In this document: positions 13,718 through 21,497 of the stretch, one piece after another
How the letters are laid out: every line of letters begins with the position of its first letter
Position numbering within the stretch: position 1 is the stretch's first letter
Assembly (NCBI GenBank): GCA_002307175.1
Contig: DBTS01000142.1
Span: forward strand, 1 to 21,497
Length of the DNA: 21,497 bases
DNA from: Rhodocyclaceae bacterium UBA1310
GTDB lineage: Bacteria; Pseudomonadota; Gammaproteobacteria; Burkholderiales; Rhodocyclaceae
Reading direction: 5' to 3'
Program-made: the position numbers and the translations under genes
Notes under the pieces: model-generated
Seen by the model: the letters and a program-made list of their open reading frames with translations, nothing else
What the model was told of the DNA's origin: nothing
Databases searched by the model: none

Positions 13718-14950
13718 ATGCCACACATCCTGAATTCTTCCGCATCTGCCGCCATTCCACTGGCCGAACGCCTGCGCCCGCGCACGCTGCAAGAGGTGAT
13801 CGGGCAGGCGCACCTGCTCGCGCCGGGCATGCCGCTGCAGCGCGCACTCGTGGCTGGGCGCCTGCATTCGATGGTGCTGTGGGGGCCACCGGGAGTGGGC
13901 AAGACCACGCTTGGCCGCCTCGCAGCGCAAGCTTTCGGCTGCGAGTTCATTGCACTCTCGGCGGTGATGGGCAAGCTGCAGGATATCCGTGAAGCCCTTA
14001 CCCAGGCCGAGCGCCACCACACCCGGGGGCTGCGCACACTGCTTTTCGTCGATGAAATCCACCGTTTCACGCGCAAACTGCAGGATGAACTGCTGCCCGC
14101 CGTGCTTGCCGGCCATATCGCAGTGATGGGCGCCACCACCGAGAATCCCTCTTTCACGATGTCGCGCCGCCTGCTCTCGCGCATGCAGGTATACGTACTC
14201 AAACCCCTGGAAGAGGCCGATCTGCTCGCGCTGCTGCAGCGGGCACAGAATACCCTTGGTGAGCCCACGCTCACGGCAGATGCCGCACAGAATCTGCTGG
14301 CCCGTGCCGATGGCGATGCCCGGCGCCTGCTTAACCTCATCGAGCAATGCCATGCCGCTGCGCAGACCGCAGGTGCCAGCGAGATCGACGCAAACTTCAC
14401 ACACAATGTCGCCACCCCGGCCACACGCCGCTTTGACAAGGGCGGTGAAAATTTCTACGACCAGATCTCGGCCCTGCACAAATCCGTGCGTGGCTCCCAC
14501 CCCGATGCCGCCCTCTACTGGCTGTGCCGCATGCTCGATGGCGGCACTGACCTGCGCTACCTCGCCCGGCGCATCATCGCCATGGCATGGGATGACATTG
14601 GTCTGGCAGACCCACAGGCCATGCACATCGCCAACGCCGCTGCCGAATGCTGCGAACACGACGGCCGCCCGAACGGAGAGCTCGCCCTTGCACAAGCCGT
14701 GCTTTACCTCGCGGCTGCAGCCAAGAGCAACGCCGGCACCATGGCCTACAGCAATGCCCGCGCCCACGCTACAGAGGATACCAGCCCCGTGCCGCTGCGC
14801 CTCAGCAAGGTCAGCAACGCCAAACCCGGATGGGAAGACTGCCTGCCCGACGGTATGGAAGATCCGGAATGGTATCAACCTGTTCCGCGTGGTCTGGAAA
14901 TCAACATTGCTCAGAAAATGGCTATGCTGCGCCGTGGGAAGAATTCATAA
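13718..14950 (+). CDS. rarA: Replication-associated recombination protein A (AAA+ ATPase RarA/MgsA)
   Basis: 410 residues. AAA+ features in order: Walker A GPPGVGKT (56-63), Walker B LLFVDEIH (108-115), sensor 1 GATTENPSF (138-146), the sensor 2 region around GDARRLLNLIEQ, then the RarA-specific C-terminal tetramerisation and clamp-loader-like domain (ISALHKSVRGSHPDAALYWLCRMLDGG, WDDIGLADPQA). RarA acts at stalled replication forks and interacts with SSB and the replisome in the cytosol. The family usually has DEVHRFNKxQQDAFLP after Walker B; here it is DEIHRFTRKLQDELLP, and the extreme C terminus is somewhat divergent (GWEDCLPDGMEDPEWYQP). It does not sit next to lolA or serS, its common neighbours. 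Assignment is secure. Confidence 0.95.
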   Translation: MPHILNSSASAAIPLAERLRPRTLQEVIGQAHLLAPGMPLQRALVAGRLHSMVLWGPPGVGKTTLGRLAAQAFGCEFIALSAVMGKLQDIREALTQAERHHTRGLRTLLFVDEIHRFTRKLQDELLPAVLAGHIAVMGATTENPSFTMSRRLLSRMQVYVLKPLEEADLLALLQRAQNTLGEPTLTADAAQNLLARADGDARRLLNLIEQCHAAAQTAGASEIDANFTHNVATPATRRFDKGGENFYDQISALHKSVRGSHPDAALYWLCRMLDGGTDLRYLARRIIAMAWDDIGLADPQAMHIANAAAECCEHDGRPNGELALAQAVLYLAAAAKSNAGTMAYSNARAHATEDTSPVPLRLSKVSNAKPGWEDCLPDGMEDPEWYQPVPRGLEINIAQKMAMLRRGKNS

Positions 14951-15752
14951 ACAAACCCATTAGCATAAATATTTGGGATGACACGATAAGCCCAAATGCC
15001 AATAGTGGAAAAATCAACGCCAACACCCGCGCATGCGGCATCACCCGATCGCTACAATGACCATGCGTCGGAAGGCGCCTGCGGCTTTTCCGACCTACGA
15101 CAAACAGCCTTGTGGGCACAGGGAAGTGGAAGATAGGATCGGCATGCCAGTTATTGGCCCACACTAAAGTCGGATGAAGCTAATTTTGCACAACACACGC
15201 CTGCCCCATCCCAGGGAGCCCGCTACGGCTCTGTCAATCACATGTTGTCCCCCTCTCCACAACGGCGGGTGACGCCTTTGACTCACCCAAGCTGCATCAT
15301 TGGTACTCCGCAGGATTTTCCGTTTGCAGCAAGGAAGACCACACCCCGCACATACCTCAGAAAGCGCTACGCTTTCTGACCGGTTGCGTGAAGAGTCCGA
15401 CACACATGACACGGCAGCGAAATTCTCTCTGCTCGTCACTGCAAATTCGCCAGGCGTTTCGTGCGTTTTGCCTTGTTCACCTGCCGCAAAGTCAACCAGC
15501 ATCACACTCACTGATGTCATATTTTTGTCATCAAGACTGATACCGCACGTGTAACACAAAGTTAACTGTAATTCACGCAGATTAAATCGGATTATCTCTT
15601 TAGTGGTAGGCATTCAGCCGCCAGTCCCCCATGAAGAGGCATTGCGAATCGCGCAAACCAGACCTGCAGGGAGGCGCTGCGCTTATCCGAAACACGGCGC
15701 AGGCCCTAACCTGCAAGCGCCCCCTGCAACAATTGATACTCCCGATCCCGAT
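14951..15752. other. 800-base intergenic region without a supported gene
   Basis: Several frames are open (minus 14922-15164 and 15164-15613; plus 15300-15554), but none has a recognisable domain, a ribosome binding site or steady protein character. The minus frame at 14922-15164 ends in a hydrophobic segment that could encode a tiny membrane peptide, yet it overlaps the 3' end of rarA. A palindromic element lies at 15061-15100. The last 250 bases before 15753 become A/T-richer and should hold the promoter of the phosphoesterase gene. Confidence 0.45.
15061..15100 (-). repeat. Candidate intergenic palindromic repeat (CGTAGG type), second copy
   Basis: Read on the minus strand it begins TCGTAGGTCGGAAAA and ends CTTCCGACG. 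The arms GTCGGAA and TTCCGAC (15067-15073 and 15088-15094) pair perfectly, with a smaller GCC/GGC stem inside. The style, GTAGG(T/G)CG with a GC-rich centre, matches dispersed proteobacterial intergenic elements and the segment at 4453-4500. It could also act as a hairpin behind rarA, though no T-run follows. Confidence 0.45.
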
Positions 15753-18092
15753 ATGTCGATAGAGAAAAAACACGCAAAGGTCAGCGACGCAGCCGTGCTC
15801 GACAAGCTGGCCACCCTGCCGGAACTCAAGCGCCGGCAGATCCTTGGACTCATGCTCGCAGCGCCTGCCATGGGGCTCACATCCCTGCTTGCAGGCTGTG
15901 GTGGCAGTGACTCAGGCGGCACCGACAACAGCAGCACGCCGGGCACTGGCAACTCCGGTAGCGGGGGCAGCTCTGCCTCCAGTTCATCGGCAGCCAGCTC
16001 ATCAGCAGCCAGTTCAGCCGCGCTGGTCTCATCCTTCACACTCGCAGCGCTGCCGGATACCCAGTTCTACCCGCGCTATGCCAGCGGTTACATGGGCAAG
16101 CTCTACCAGAAGCGCTACAGCAGCATCAATGGCCTGTACGACAACCCATTCAAGTCGCAGACGCAATGGCTTGCCGCCAACGCTGCACGCCTCAAGCTTG
16201 CCTTCACCTCGCACCTCGGCGATGTGGTCGATCAGCCCTACTACTATGCCAGCAAATACGAAGCATCCTCTCCGTGGAGCAGCAGCACCAATCTGGTCAG
16301 CGGCACCCAGCTCAGCGATGGCACCGTCACCAAGGAATGGGAACTCGCCAGTCAGGCCATGCAGGTGCTGGAAGCAGCGAAATGCCCGTACTCGATCCTC
16401 GCCGGCAATCACGATGTCGGCGCGAATGGCTCCAACATCCAGTGGGGGCCGGACTGGGGCGTAGACTCCAGCGGCTTCACCAATACCGATGGCTATCAGG
16501 ATGGCGGTACCTTCCGCACCAGCTACGACCAGCCCTATCTCCACGTCTTCCCGACAGCCCGCGCACAGCAGCAGAGCACCTTCGGCGGGCGCCACAGCAG
16601 CGGCTTCCACGAATATCACATCTTCACGGCGGAAGGGAACAAGTGGCTCGTACTGGCCATGTCCTGGCGTGCCTCCGATGACGCCATCAGTTGGGCCAAC
16701 AGCGTGATCGCGCAGAATCCCACGCTGCCCGTGATCCTCACCTCTCACCAGTTTGCGGGTATCGGCAGCGACGGCACTACCGCTGCGGAAACAGCCTATT
16801 CCAAGTACCTGTGGGACAAGCTGATCAAGAATAATGACCAGATCTTCATGGTTATCAGCGGCCACTACCACGGCTCCTGTTCGCTCGTGAAACAGAACGC
16901 CGCAGGTCATGACGTATTCATCATGGTGATCGACTATCAGATGGCTTACATGGGTGGCAATGGCCTGATGCGCATGTACGAATTCGATCTTACCAACAAC
17001 CGTATCGTCGCCAGCTCATTCTCACCATGGGTGCCAGAAAAGCCCGCCGCTGACCTCAATGAATTCGACTCTGCCTGGCTCACCGCCTCCAACCACGCCT
17101 TCACACTGAACATCAATTTCGCCAAGCGCTTCGCCGGCTTCAACAGCACATTCACAGTCACGGCAGGCAGCACCAGCGGCAGCCTCACCGATGCAGCCAA
17201 GCAACTCATCCTCACCAACTTCACCCAGCCCACGCAGCATGTCGGCACAGTGGCGACCGGTGTCGACGACTACCCTGTCGTTTCCGGCACTGCAGCGCAC
17301 TGGCGCTTCTACAATGCCGGCGCAGCCGATGGCGCCCAACTCACCTCCGGAAATGTCGTCAAAGACATCAGTGGCAACGCCAACGACGTAACCCTGATGA
17401 CGTGGTCAGGCTCCCTCAGCGACCTCAGCTGGTCCACCGACCACCATTACCTCTCCGCCACACCCGGCAGCGTGCAGTTCAAGAATTCAACGCAAACCCA
17501 TTTCAACTATTTCGTCACGCAGACCGGCATGCCGGTGAATACTGCCACCTTCGAGAACGGCTACACACTCGAAACCTTCATCTACATCGACCCCGCCTGG
17601 ACCATTACCAACAACTCCTGGATGGGCATCATCTACCGCCTCGGCGCACGCTCCAAGGCCACCGACGTCTCATGGACCTCTGGCGTGGATACCGGGGACA
17701 CCATGATGATGATGGCCATCTCCAACCTAATGGAAATCCAGTGGGAAGTGGTGCCCACCAACGCCACATCCAACTTCGCCTGTTGGTCTGGCGGCATCAC
17801 CGCCGGGCAATGGCTGCATATCGCCATCGTCAATGACCCCGCTGACGGCTACGCCACCACCATGTACGTAGAAGGCGCCCCCATCCTGCGCAACAACAGC
17901 GGGATGGACGGCATTCGCACCACTGGCGAAAAACTCACCGCCATCGGCGCCGCGCAGTACGGGGGCAGCATGAACAACGGCTTCATCGGCAAGATCGGCG
18001 AAATCCGCATCGTGCCCAAGCCGCTCACCTCTGATCAGTGGCTCACCGCACGCGCCACAAAATCCGCCAGTTCAAGCAGCACGAGCGTCTAA
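15753..18092 (+). CDS. Tat-type lipoprotein metallophosphoesterase with C-terminal LamG-like domain
   Basis: 779 residues from the ATG at 15753; the frame is open from 15603 but the earlier part lacks protein character. Residues 26-49 (KRRQILGLMLAAP...LLAGC) form a twin-arginine-like signal with lipobox, C49 lipidated. A Gly/Ser-rich linker runs to about 93. The calcineurin-like metallophosphoesterase domain has all expected metal-site motifs: D102 (LPDTQ), GD at 156-157 (HLGDVVD), GNHD (218-221), H331 (TSHQF) and GHYH (369-372). After about 514 follows a concanavalin/LamG-like beta-sandwich (HWRFYNAG, LETFIYIDP, HIAIVNDPADGYATTMYVEG, GKIGEIRI). It probably hydrolyses a phosphoester at the cell surface while the LamG-like domain binds a glycan or protein; substrate unknown. 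A hairpin follows the stop. Confidence 0.9.
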   Translation: MSIEKKHAKVSDAAVLDKLATLPELKRRQILGLMLAAPAMGLTSLLAGCGGSDSGGTDNSSTPGTGNSGSGGSSASSSSAASSSAASSAALVSSFTLAALPDTQFYPRYASGYMGKLYQKRYSSINGLYDNPFKSQTQWLAANAARLKLAFTSHLGDVVDQPYYYASKYEASSPWSSSTNLVSGTQLSDGTVTKEWELASQAMQVLEAAKCPYSILAGNHDVGANGSNIQWGPDWGVDSSGFTNTDGYQDGGTFRTSYDQPYLHVFPTARAQQQSTFGGRHSSGFHEYHIFTAEGNKWLVLAMSWRASDDAISWANSVIAQNPTLPVILTSHQFAGIGSDGTTAAETAYSKYLWDKLIKNNDQIFMVISGHYHGSCSLVKQNAAGHDVFIMVIDYQMAYMGGNGLMRMYEFDLTNNRIVASSFSPWVPEKPAADLNEFDSAWLTASNHAFTLNINFAKRFAGFNSTFTVTAGSTSGSLTDAAKQLILTNFTQPTQHVGTVATGVDDYPVVSGTAAHWRFYNAGAADGAQLTSGNVVKDISGNANDVTLMTWSGSLSDLSWSTDHHYLSATPGSVQFKNSTQTHFNYFVTQTGMPVNTATFENGYTLETFIYIDPAWTITNNSWMGIIYRLGARSKATDVSWTSGVDTGDTMMMMAISNLMEIQWEVVPTNATSNFACWSGGITAGQWLHIAIVNDPADGYATTMYVEGAPILRNNSGMDGIRTTGEKLTAIGAAQYGGSMNNGFIGKIGEIRIVPKPLTSDQWLTARATKSASSSSTSV

Positions 18093-18119
18093 GCTTCAAG
18101 CAACAGACAGGCGTTTCCG

Positions 18120-18143
18120 GGGGCAGGCGAATCCGCCTGCCCC
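18120..18143 (+). terminator. Hairpin after the metallophosphoesterase gene
   Basis: A perfect 10-bp GC-rich stem, GGGGCAGGCG (18120-18129) and CGCCTGCCCC (18134-18143), has the loop AATC. It begins 28 bases after the stop codon. No T-run follows, so termination is plausible but not certain. Confidence 0.5.
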
Positions 18144-18172
18144 GCGCCGCACCACGCACCATGCACCACCGC

Positions 18173-18202
18173 TCGACATTCACATCAGAACAATTGCATA
18201 AT
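18173..18202 (+). promoter_or_regulatory. Possible sigma-70 promoter of the S66 peptidase gene
   Basis: A -35-like TCGACA (18173-18178) and a -10-like CATAAT (18197-18202) are spaced by 18 bases, 26 bases before the ATG. It sits just behind the hairpin that ends the previous gene, where a promoter is expected. Both boxes deviate from consensus. Confidence 0.3.
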
Positions 18203-18228
18203 ACTGCCTACTCTCGTTCGAGTCGGCC

Positions 18229-19269
18229 ATGCTCAAATTCCCTGCTCCACTCCTCCCCGGCGATCTGATTGCTGTTCCTGCACCATCCTCTGGCGTAACG
18301 GGTAAGCATGTCGCACGATTGGAGCTGGCCATTGCCCATCTGCGCTCTCGCGGCTATCGGGTGATTGAAGGTGGCAACCTCCGCTCGCAGCATAAGGATG
18401 CCAGTGCGGCAGCCTCACTTCGTGCTGAAGAACTGCGGCAGTTCCTGCACGACCCCGAAGTGGCAGCCATCATTCCGCCCTGGGGTGGGGAACTCGCCAG
18501 CGAAATCCTCGAACTGCTCGATTTTCAGAGTCTGCGGCAGGCACGCCCGAAGTGGATGCTGGGCTACTCGGATATCAGCACACTACTGTTGCCGATAACC
18601 CTCCTCGCTGGCTGGGCCAGCGCACACGGCACCAACCTCATGGAGATGACGCCGGGCAACACCGATCCGCTCGCCTCTGGCGCACTTGCCATTCTGGAAG
18701 CCCCTCTCGGAACACCAATCACCCAGCACGCCTCGTCACTGCATCAAACACATTGGCAGAATTTTGCGGCCAATCCTCAGGCTGGCTTCAAGCTGACCGA
18801 ACCCACGGCCTGGAAGCGCCTGGATGGATCGCCCGAGCCCCTCCTTCTGCGTGGGCGCCTGATCGGTGGCTGTCTGGATACCCTGGCATCCCTTGCTGGC
18901 ACGCCTTTCGGCAAGCTGCCCGCATTCATTGAAGCGCATCGCCAGGAAGGGGTCATCCTCTATCTGGAAAACGCCGAACTATCACCCCCGGCCCTGGTAC
19001 GCACACTGCTGTCCCTGCGCCGCCAAGGCTGGTTCACCGGGCTGGCCGGCCTGATGTTTGGCCGCAACGCAGCGCCCGGCAACGAATCTGCTGAACATCT
19101 GAGCCACACTGAAGCGCTGCAGAGCGTGTGCGCCACACTACCCTGCCCTGTGCTCTACGATATGGACATTGGCCATCAACCGCCACAACTCACGCTCATC
19201 AATGGGGCGCTTGCGGAAATCCGGTTTGCGGAGAGAGCGGGCACCCTGACCCAGACCGCAGGAAGGTAA
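18229..19269 (+). CDS. S66-family peptidase (LD-carboxypeptidase / MccF-like)
   Basis: 346 residues, a normal length for S66 serine peptidases. The catalytic triad can be placed: S114 in the nucleophile elbow GYSDIS, E247 in YLENAE and H316 in MDIGHQPP. The substrate-loop motif IIPPWGGELASEIL (81-94) and the length resemble MccF, which cleaves processed microcin C and related acyl-nucleotides, as much as LdcA, which trims the terminal D-Ala from murein tetrapeptides during cell-wall recycling. No signal peptide is present, so the enzyme is cytosolic. Which of the two roles applies cannot be settled here, so no gene symbol is given. No RBS of note precedes the ATG. Confidence 0.9.
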   Translation: MLKFPAPLLPGDLIAVPAPSSGVTGKHVARLELAIAHLRSRGYRVIEGGNLRSQHKDASAAASLRAEELRQFLHDPEVAAIIPPWGGELASEILELLDFQSLRQARPKWMLGYSDISTLLLPITLLAGWASAHGTNLMEMTPGNTDPLASGALAILEAPLGTPITQHASSLHQTHWQNFAANPQAGFKLTEPTAWKRLDGSPEPLLLRGRLIGGCLDTLASLAGTPFGKLPAFIEAHRQEGVILYLENAELSPPALVRTLLSLRRQGWFTGLAGLMFGRNAAPGNESAEHLSHTEALQSVCATLPCPVLYDMDIGHQPPQLTLINGALAEIRFAERAGTLTQTAGR

Positions 19270-19309
19270 TTTTCGAAAAACAGTTCGCGATCTTGCCGGA
19301 AGGTCGTGA

Positions 19310-20239
19310 TTATTCCGCTTCGCCACTTTCCTCATGCAGGCGCCCGAAATAGCTGATGGCGACCGCCAGCACTGGAACCCCCACGGCGTACACGCCAAGC
19401 ATGATCTCGGGGAGCATCTTGAATATCACTTCATCGTCGGCAGACTGTGCCCACTGCAGCAGAATCACGCAAAGCACCCCCGGCAACAGGGCCATCAGCA
19501 CACCAACAGCAAACAGCTCAAGGGCCCCTGCGTGGCGCAACCGTTCCGGCCACAGGGGCACGATCAGCAAGCCCACAACAAGCGCGAGACTCGCCGGCAC
19601 AAGGAAAAAAACGGCTGGCGCATCGGCAATCATGGCGCGATATCCTGAGGGCGCTACGGACACCATTGCCAATTGCACCAGAATCAGCACCCCCAACATG
19701 CCCCCTGCCAGCGTCAGTGCCTGGGTTGCCACTACCAGCGGGTACGCATCAGGGGCAAGCGGCCGCGCCCCGCGGCCAGCAGCACGCACCGCCAACCCGC
19801 CCGCCAGCAGCCACAGCAGCAATGGGGTGTAAGGCGCAACGGCCGTGAGCGCCCGGAACACGCTCCAGGAAAAAACCACTTCACCGCCTCGCCCGATTTG
19901 CGCCGGCCTTGAAATGGAGGCTACCCAGTGCAACACCAGATCACCGCCAATACCGACGGCCAACAGTACCAGAATCAGAAGCCACGGGCGATGCGCCGCC
20001 GCACCGCCCCCGGCGCGCAGAAACACCCAGGTGCAGGCGACAGCCAGCACACCATTCTGCAGGGCGTGAATACACTCGAAGAGCGTCGTCGTCGGATAAG
20101 CCTCAATGCCAAAGCGGATATTCGCCACCGTTGGCAACGCAAAGAAAAACAGGCTGGCCAGCACCACACACAATCCGCCGAGCAATACCCAGCGGGCTTG
20201 GGGGCGCTCAAGCCAGGATTCCAGCTGAAGATCGAACAT
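19310..20239 (-). CDS. Polytopic inner-membrane protein, function unknown
   Basis: 309 residues from the ATG at 20239; a TTG at 20251 would add four residues (MAFR), and neither has a clear RBS. About eight hydrophobic helices fill the protein (for example WVLLGGLCVVLASLFFFAL, PWLLILVLLAVGIGGDLVLHWV, LVVATQALTLAGGMLGVLILVQ, ALELFAVGVLMALLPGVLCVIL), and the C-terminal tail is acidic and cytosolic-looking (RLHEESGEAE). I recognise no transporter signature or enzymatic motif. It converges on the S66 peptidase gene, with 40 bases between stop codons, and has no partner gene on its own strand here. Confidence 0.8.
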   Translation of the reverse strand: MFDLQLESWLERPQARWVLLGGLCVVLASLFFFALPTVANIRFGIEAYPTTTLFECIHALQNGVLAVACTWVFLRAGGGAAAHRPWLLILVLLAVGIGGDLVLHWVASISRPAQIGRGGEVVFSWSVFRALTAVAPYTPLLLWLLAGGLAVRAAGRGARPLAPDAYPLVVATQALTLAGGMLGVLILVQLAMVSVAPSGYRAMIADAPAVFFLVPASLALVVGLLIVPLWPERLRHAGALELFAVGVLMALLPGVLCVILLQWAQSADDEVIFKMLPEIMLGVYAVGVPVLAVAISYFGRLHEESGEAE

Positions 20240-20811
20240 GCGGAAAGCCAAAAGAGAATCAGGTCAAAAAGGCCACGCAGTCTAGCTTAAACAACGATTT
20301 GCAGCGAGGAGAAACACCTGCAGTAAAACCTTTACCTTGCCTGAGCTACAGATCGGCACACATTCCACATCACGACACTGCATGCAGCACATTTCCCCGA
20401 TTCAACATGCTTTACCCATGAAAAATCGGATGAACTACGTAATGGATATTTCCAGCTTTACATGCTTACCTTCGCAGCGCTGATTTATCAAATAATACCT
20501 TCCGCATAATACGAAAATATTCTGGCTATACCCTCTTTGGCCAGCCTGAACCTGACAACGATAACGATATCACGGCAATTAGTCATACAACATCCGATCT
20601 TCAAACCATGCCATTGTATTGATCCAATGGAAACTATAGAATTTCGGCAAGAAATACCAGCCCATGCATTTATATCCTAGGTCATAGGCTTTCCCGAATA
20701 ACGAAAGCTTTCCAACATCAATACAATCGAATCTCTGCACGAAACCCGAACTTGTGCTCAACAAGGTCTTCTGGTGCTCGCCCCGATCGCCAAAGACATA
20801 GAAAGAAAAAC
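20240..20811. other. A/T-rich intergenic region with a possible gene remnant
   Basis: The stretch is clearly more A/T-rich than its surroundings, above all at 20400-20720. It contains no complete gene. On the minus strand it includes a coding-like segment (20579-20728, listed separately). The promoters of the two flanking genes must also lie here; I could not place them with confidence. Confidence 0.5.
20579..20728 (-). pseudogene. Probable 3' remnant of a foreign gene
   Basis: The minus strand encodes about 50 residues of protein-like sequence before a stop at 20579, rich in aromatic residues: GKLSLFGKAYDLGYKCM, then GWYFLPKFYSFHWINTMAWF and EDRMLYD. Codons here are A/T-rich, unlike the neighbouring genes. 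Upstream the frame continues only as the reverse image of the 5' end of the secreted-protein gene at 20812, so no proper start exists. It looks like the C terminus of a truncated gene. The aromatic tail faintly recalls C termini of some polysaccharide-locus methyltransferases, which is a guess only. Confidence 0.3.
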
Positions 20812-21309
20812 ATGACACGCACACTTGCACACACAATCTCCTGCCTGGCAGTTCTCGCGGCGCTACAATCTGCCGCATCGGCGCAAACCGCCATCCCAAC
20901 CGTCATTCCCGCTGCCGGCAAACTCACCTGCGGCAGTGGCTCAGGCCAGATCGGCAGCACAACAGCCAATCTCAAGGTCTGCCTGCAACGCTCTGCCGGC
21001 ATTGGTCGCGACACCTACTCATTCCTGATCAACGACAAATCTGCCCTGCAGGTCGCGGATGATGATTCCCTCAAAGGCGTCTCCGGCACCTACGAAAAAA
21101 CTCCCTTGTTCCTCAACTGCACATCGCAGACAAAGCCGCCAAAGGAAGTATCCGAAATCATGATCCGCACCTACCAGCGCACCATGAAGGTCTCCGCAGA
21201 GCAGGCCCGGGAAATGGCCATCAAGCAGGACAGCATCGAAATCGGCCGGCAGTGCGCAGCCCGCGCCAACAACAAGGTTGTTCTGGAAGTGCTATTCAAG
21301 TTCGAATAA
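20812..21309 (+). CDS. Small secreted protein, paralogue of the gene at 13140
   Basis: 165 residues from the ATG at 20812 (frame open from 20752), exactly the length of its paralogue. A Sec signal peptide (MTRTLAHTISCLAVLAALQSAASA, cleavage near residue 24) is followed by QTAIPTV, matching QANIPTV in the paralogue. Shared features include DTYxFxIN, SGTY/PGTY, IMIRTYQRTMKVS, the cysteines TC, VCL, LNC and RQC, and the final VVLEVLFK. A purine-rich stretch GAAAGAAAAA precedes the ATG. The upstream region lacks the heptamer repeat of the other copy, so the two may be expressed differently. The protein is probably periplasmic and disulfide-bonded; the family is unknown to me. Confidence 0.83.
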   Translation: MTRTLAHTISCLAVLAALQSAASAQTAIPTVIPAAGKLTCGSGSGQIGSTTANLKVCLQRSAGIGRDTYSFLINDKSALQVADDDSLKGVSGTYEKTPLFLNCTSQTKPPKEVSEIMIRTYQRTMKVSAEQAREMAIKQDSIEIGRQCAARANNKVVLEVLFKFE

Positions 21310-21337
21310 GCCCTCTGCCTTCACACATGACAGGGAT

Positions 21338-21359
21338 GGGGGGCACCCATATTCCCCCC
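21338..21359 (+). terminator. Possible hairpin after the last secreted-protein gene
   Basis: Six G (21338-21343) can pair with six C (21354-21359) around a ten-base loop, 28 bases after the stop codon. No T-run follows, so this is a weak terminator candidate. The remaining bases to the window end show no gene. Confidence 0.3.
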
Positions 21360-21497
21360 TCCCCTGCCCACGATTCACGCCCGCCCCCGCCGGTGTAACC
21401 GCTATCGGCAGCAGATTGCTGACGGCACATCCTCTGTTGTCGACCAAAAGGGAAGACAGAAGACGCCAGAAACCCCGAGTTCGACAGTTAAACGCGC

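Noticed and set aside
13703..14878. 391-codon open frame on the minus strand
   Set aside because: It is antisense to rarA over nearly its full length; the open frame results from the G+C-rich codon pattern of rarA.
14922..15164. Small minus-strand frame with a hydrophobic C-terminal segment
   Set aside because: It overlaps the rarA 3' end and a palindromic repeat, and lacks start signals; a membrane-like stretch alone is not enough.
15164..15613. 149-codon open frame on the minus strand in the gap before the phosphoesterase
   Set aside because: No ribosome binding site, irregular composition and no family resemblance; better explained as intergenic DNA.
16029..16910. 293-codon open frame on the minus strand
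   Set aside because: It is antisense to the metallophosphoesterase domain; no independent motif or start signal.

Overview
The window looks like chromosomal DNA of a Gram-negative proteobacterium of moderately high G+C content. Evidence for this: two lipoproteins, several Sec and one Tat-type signal peptide, a zinc-binding thioredoxin (TrxC), RarA, a YeeE/YedE sulfur transporter and type IV pilin-like domains of beta/gamma-proteobacterial type. The serine-rich linkers behind two lipoboxes resemble those of some polysaccharide-degrading gamma- and beta-proteobacteria; a betaproteobacterial (Rhodocyclales-like) host is my inference, not a proof. I see no rRNA, tRNA, CRISPR array, transposase, integrase or phage gene.

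Layout. 1-1.6 kb: a MarR/SlyA-type regulator, a 74-residue membrane protein with an exact SlyA-type palindrome in front of it, and a two-helix membrane protein ending at a bidirectional terminator. 1.6-5.3 kb (minus strand): a periplasmic protein built of two copies of one Cys-containing domain, a Ser-linker lipoprotein, trxC with an unusual WCQPC active site, and a doubtful small ORF. 5.6-7.2 kb: two tandem paralogues with the architecture zinc ribbon - TM2 - type IV pilin, each followed by a strong hairpin. 7.3-9.5 kb (minus): a trans-sulfuration-family PLP enzyme and a GNAT acetyltransferase. 9.7-12.8 kb: a membrane diguanylate cyclase with a C-terminal hemerythrin domain, then a YeeE/YedE transporter preceded by a perfect palindrome. 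13.0-15.0 kb: a heptamer repeat, a small secreted protein and rarA. 15.7-19.3 kb: a lipoprotein metallophosphoesterase with a LamG-like C terminus and an S66 (LD-carboxypeptidase/MccF-like) peptidase. 19.3-21.3 kb: a polytopic membrane protein, a probable gene remnant and a paralogue of the secreted protein at 13.1 kb.

Most genes appear to be single transcription units; there is no long operon. Themes that recur are sulfur/thiol chemistry (TrxC, PLP enzyme, YeeE/YedE), envelope or surface proteins (two lipoproteins, TM2-pilins, S66 peptidase, several secreted orphans) and signal sensing (SlyA-like regulator, hemerythrin-GGDEF). The most unusual locus is the tandem zinc ribbon-TM2-pilin pair, whose pilin domains keep the pilin core and C-terminal disulfide but have lost the prepilin cleavage site.
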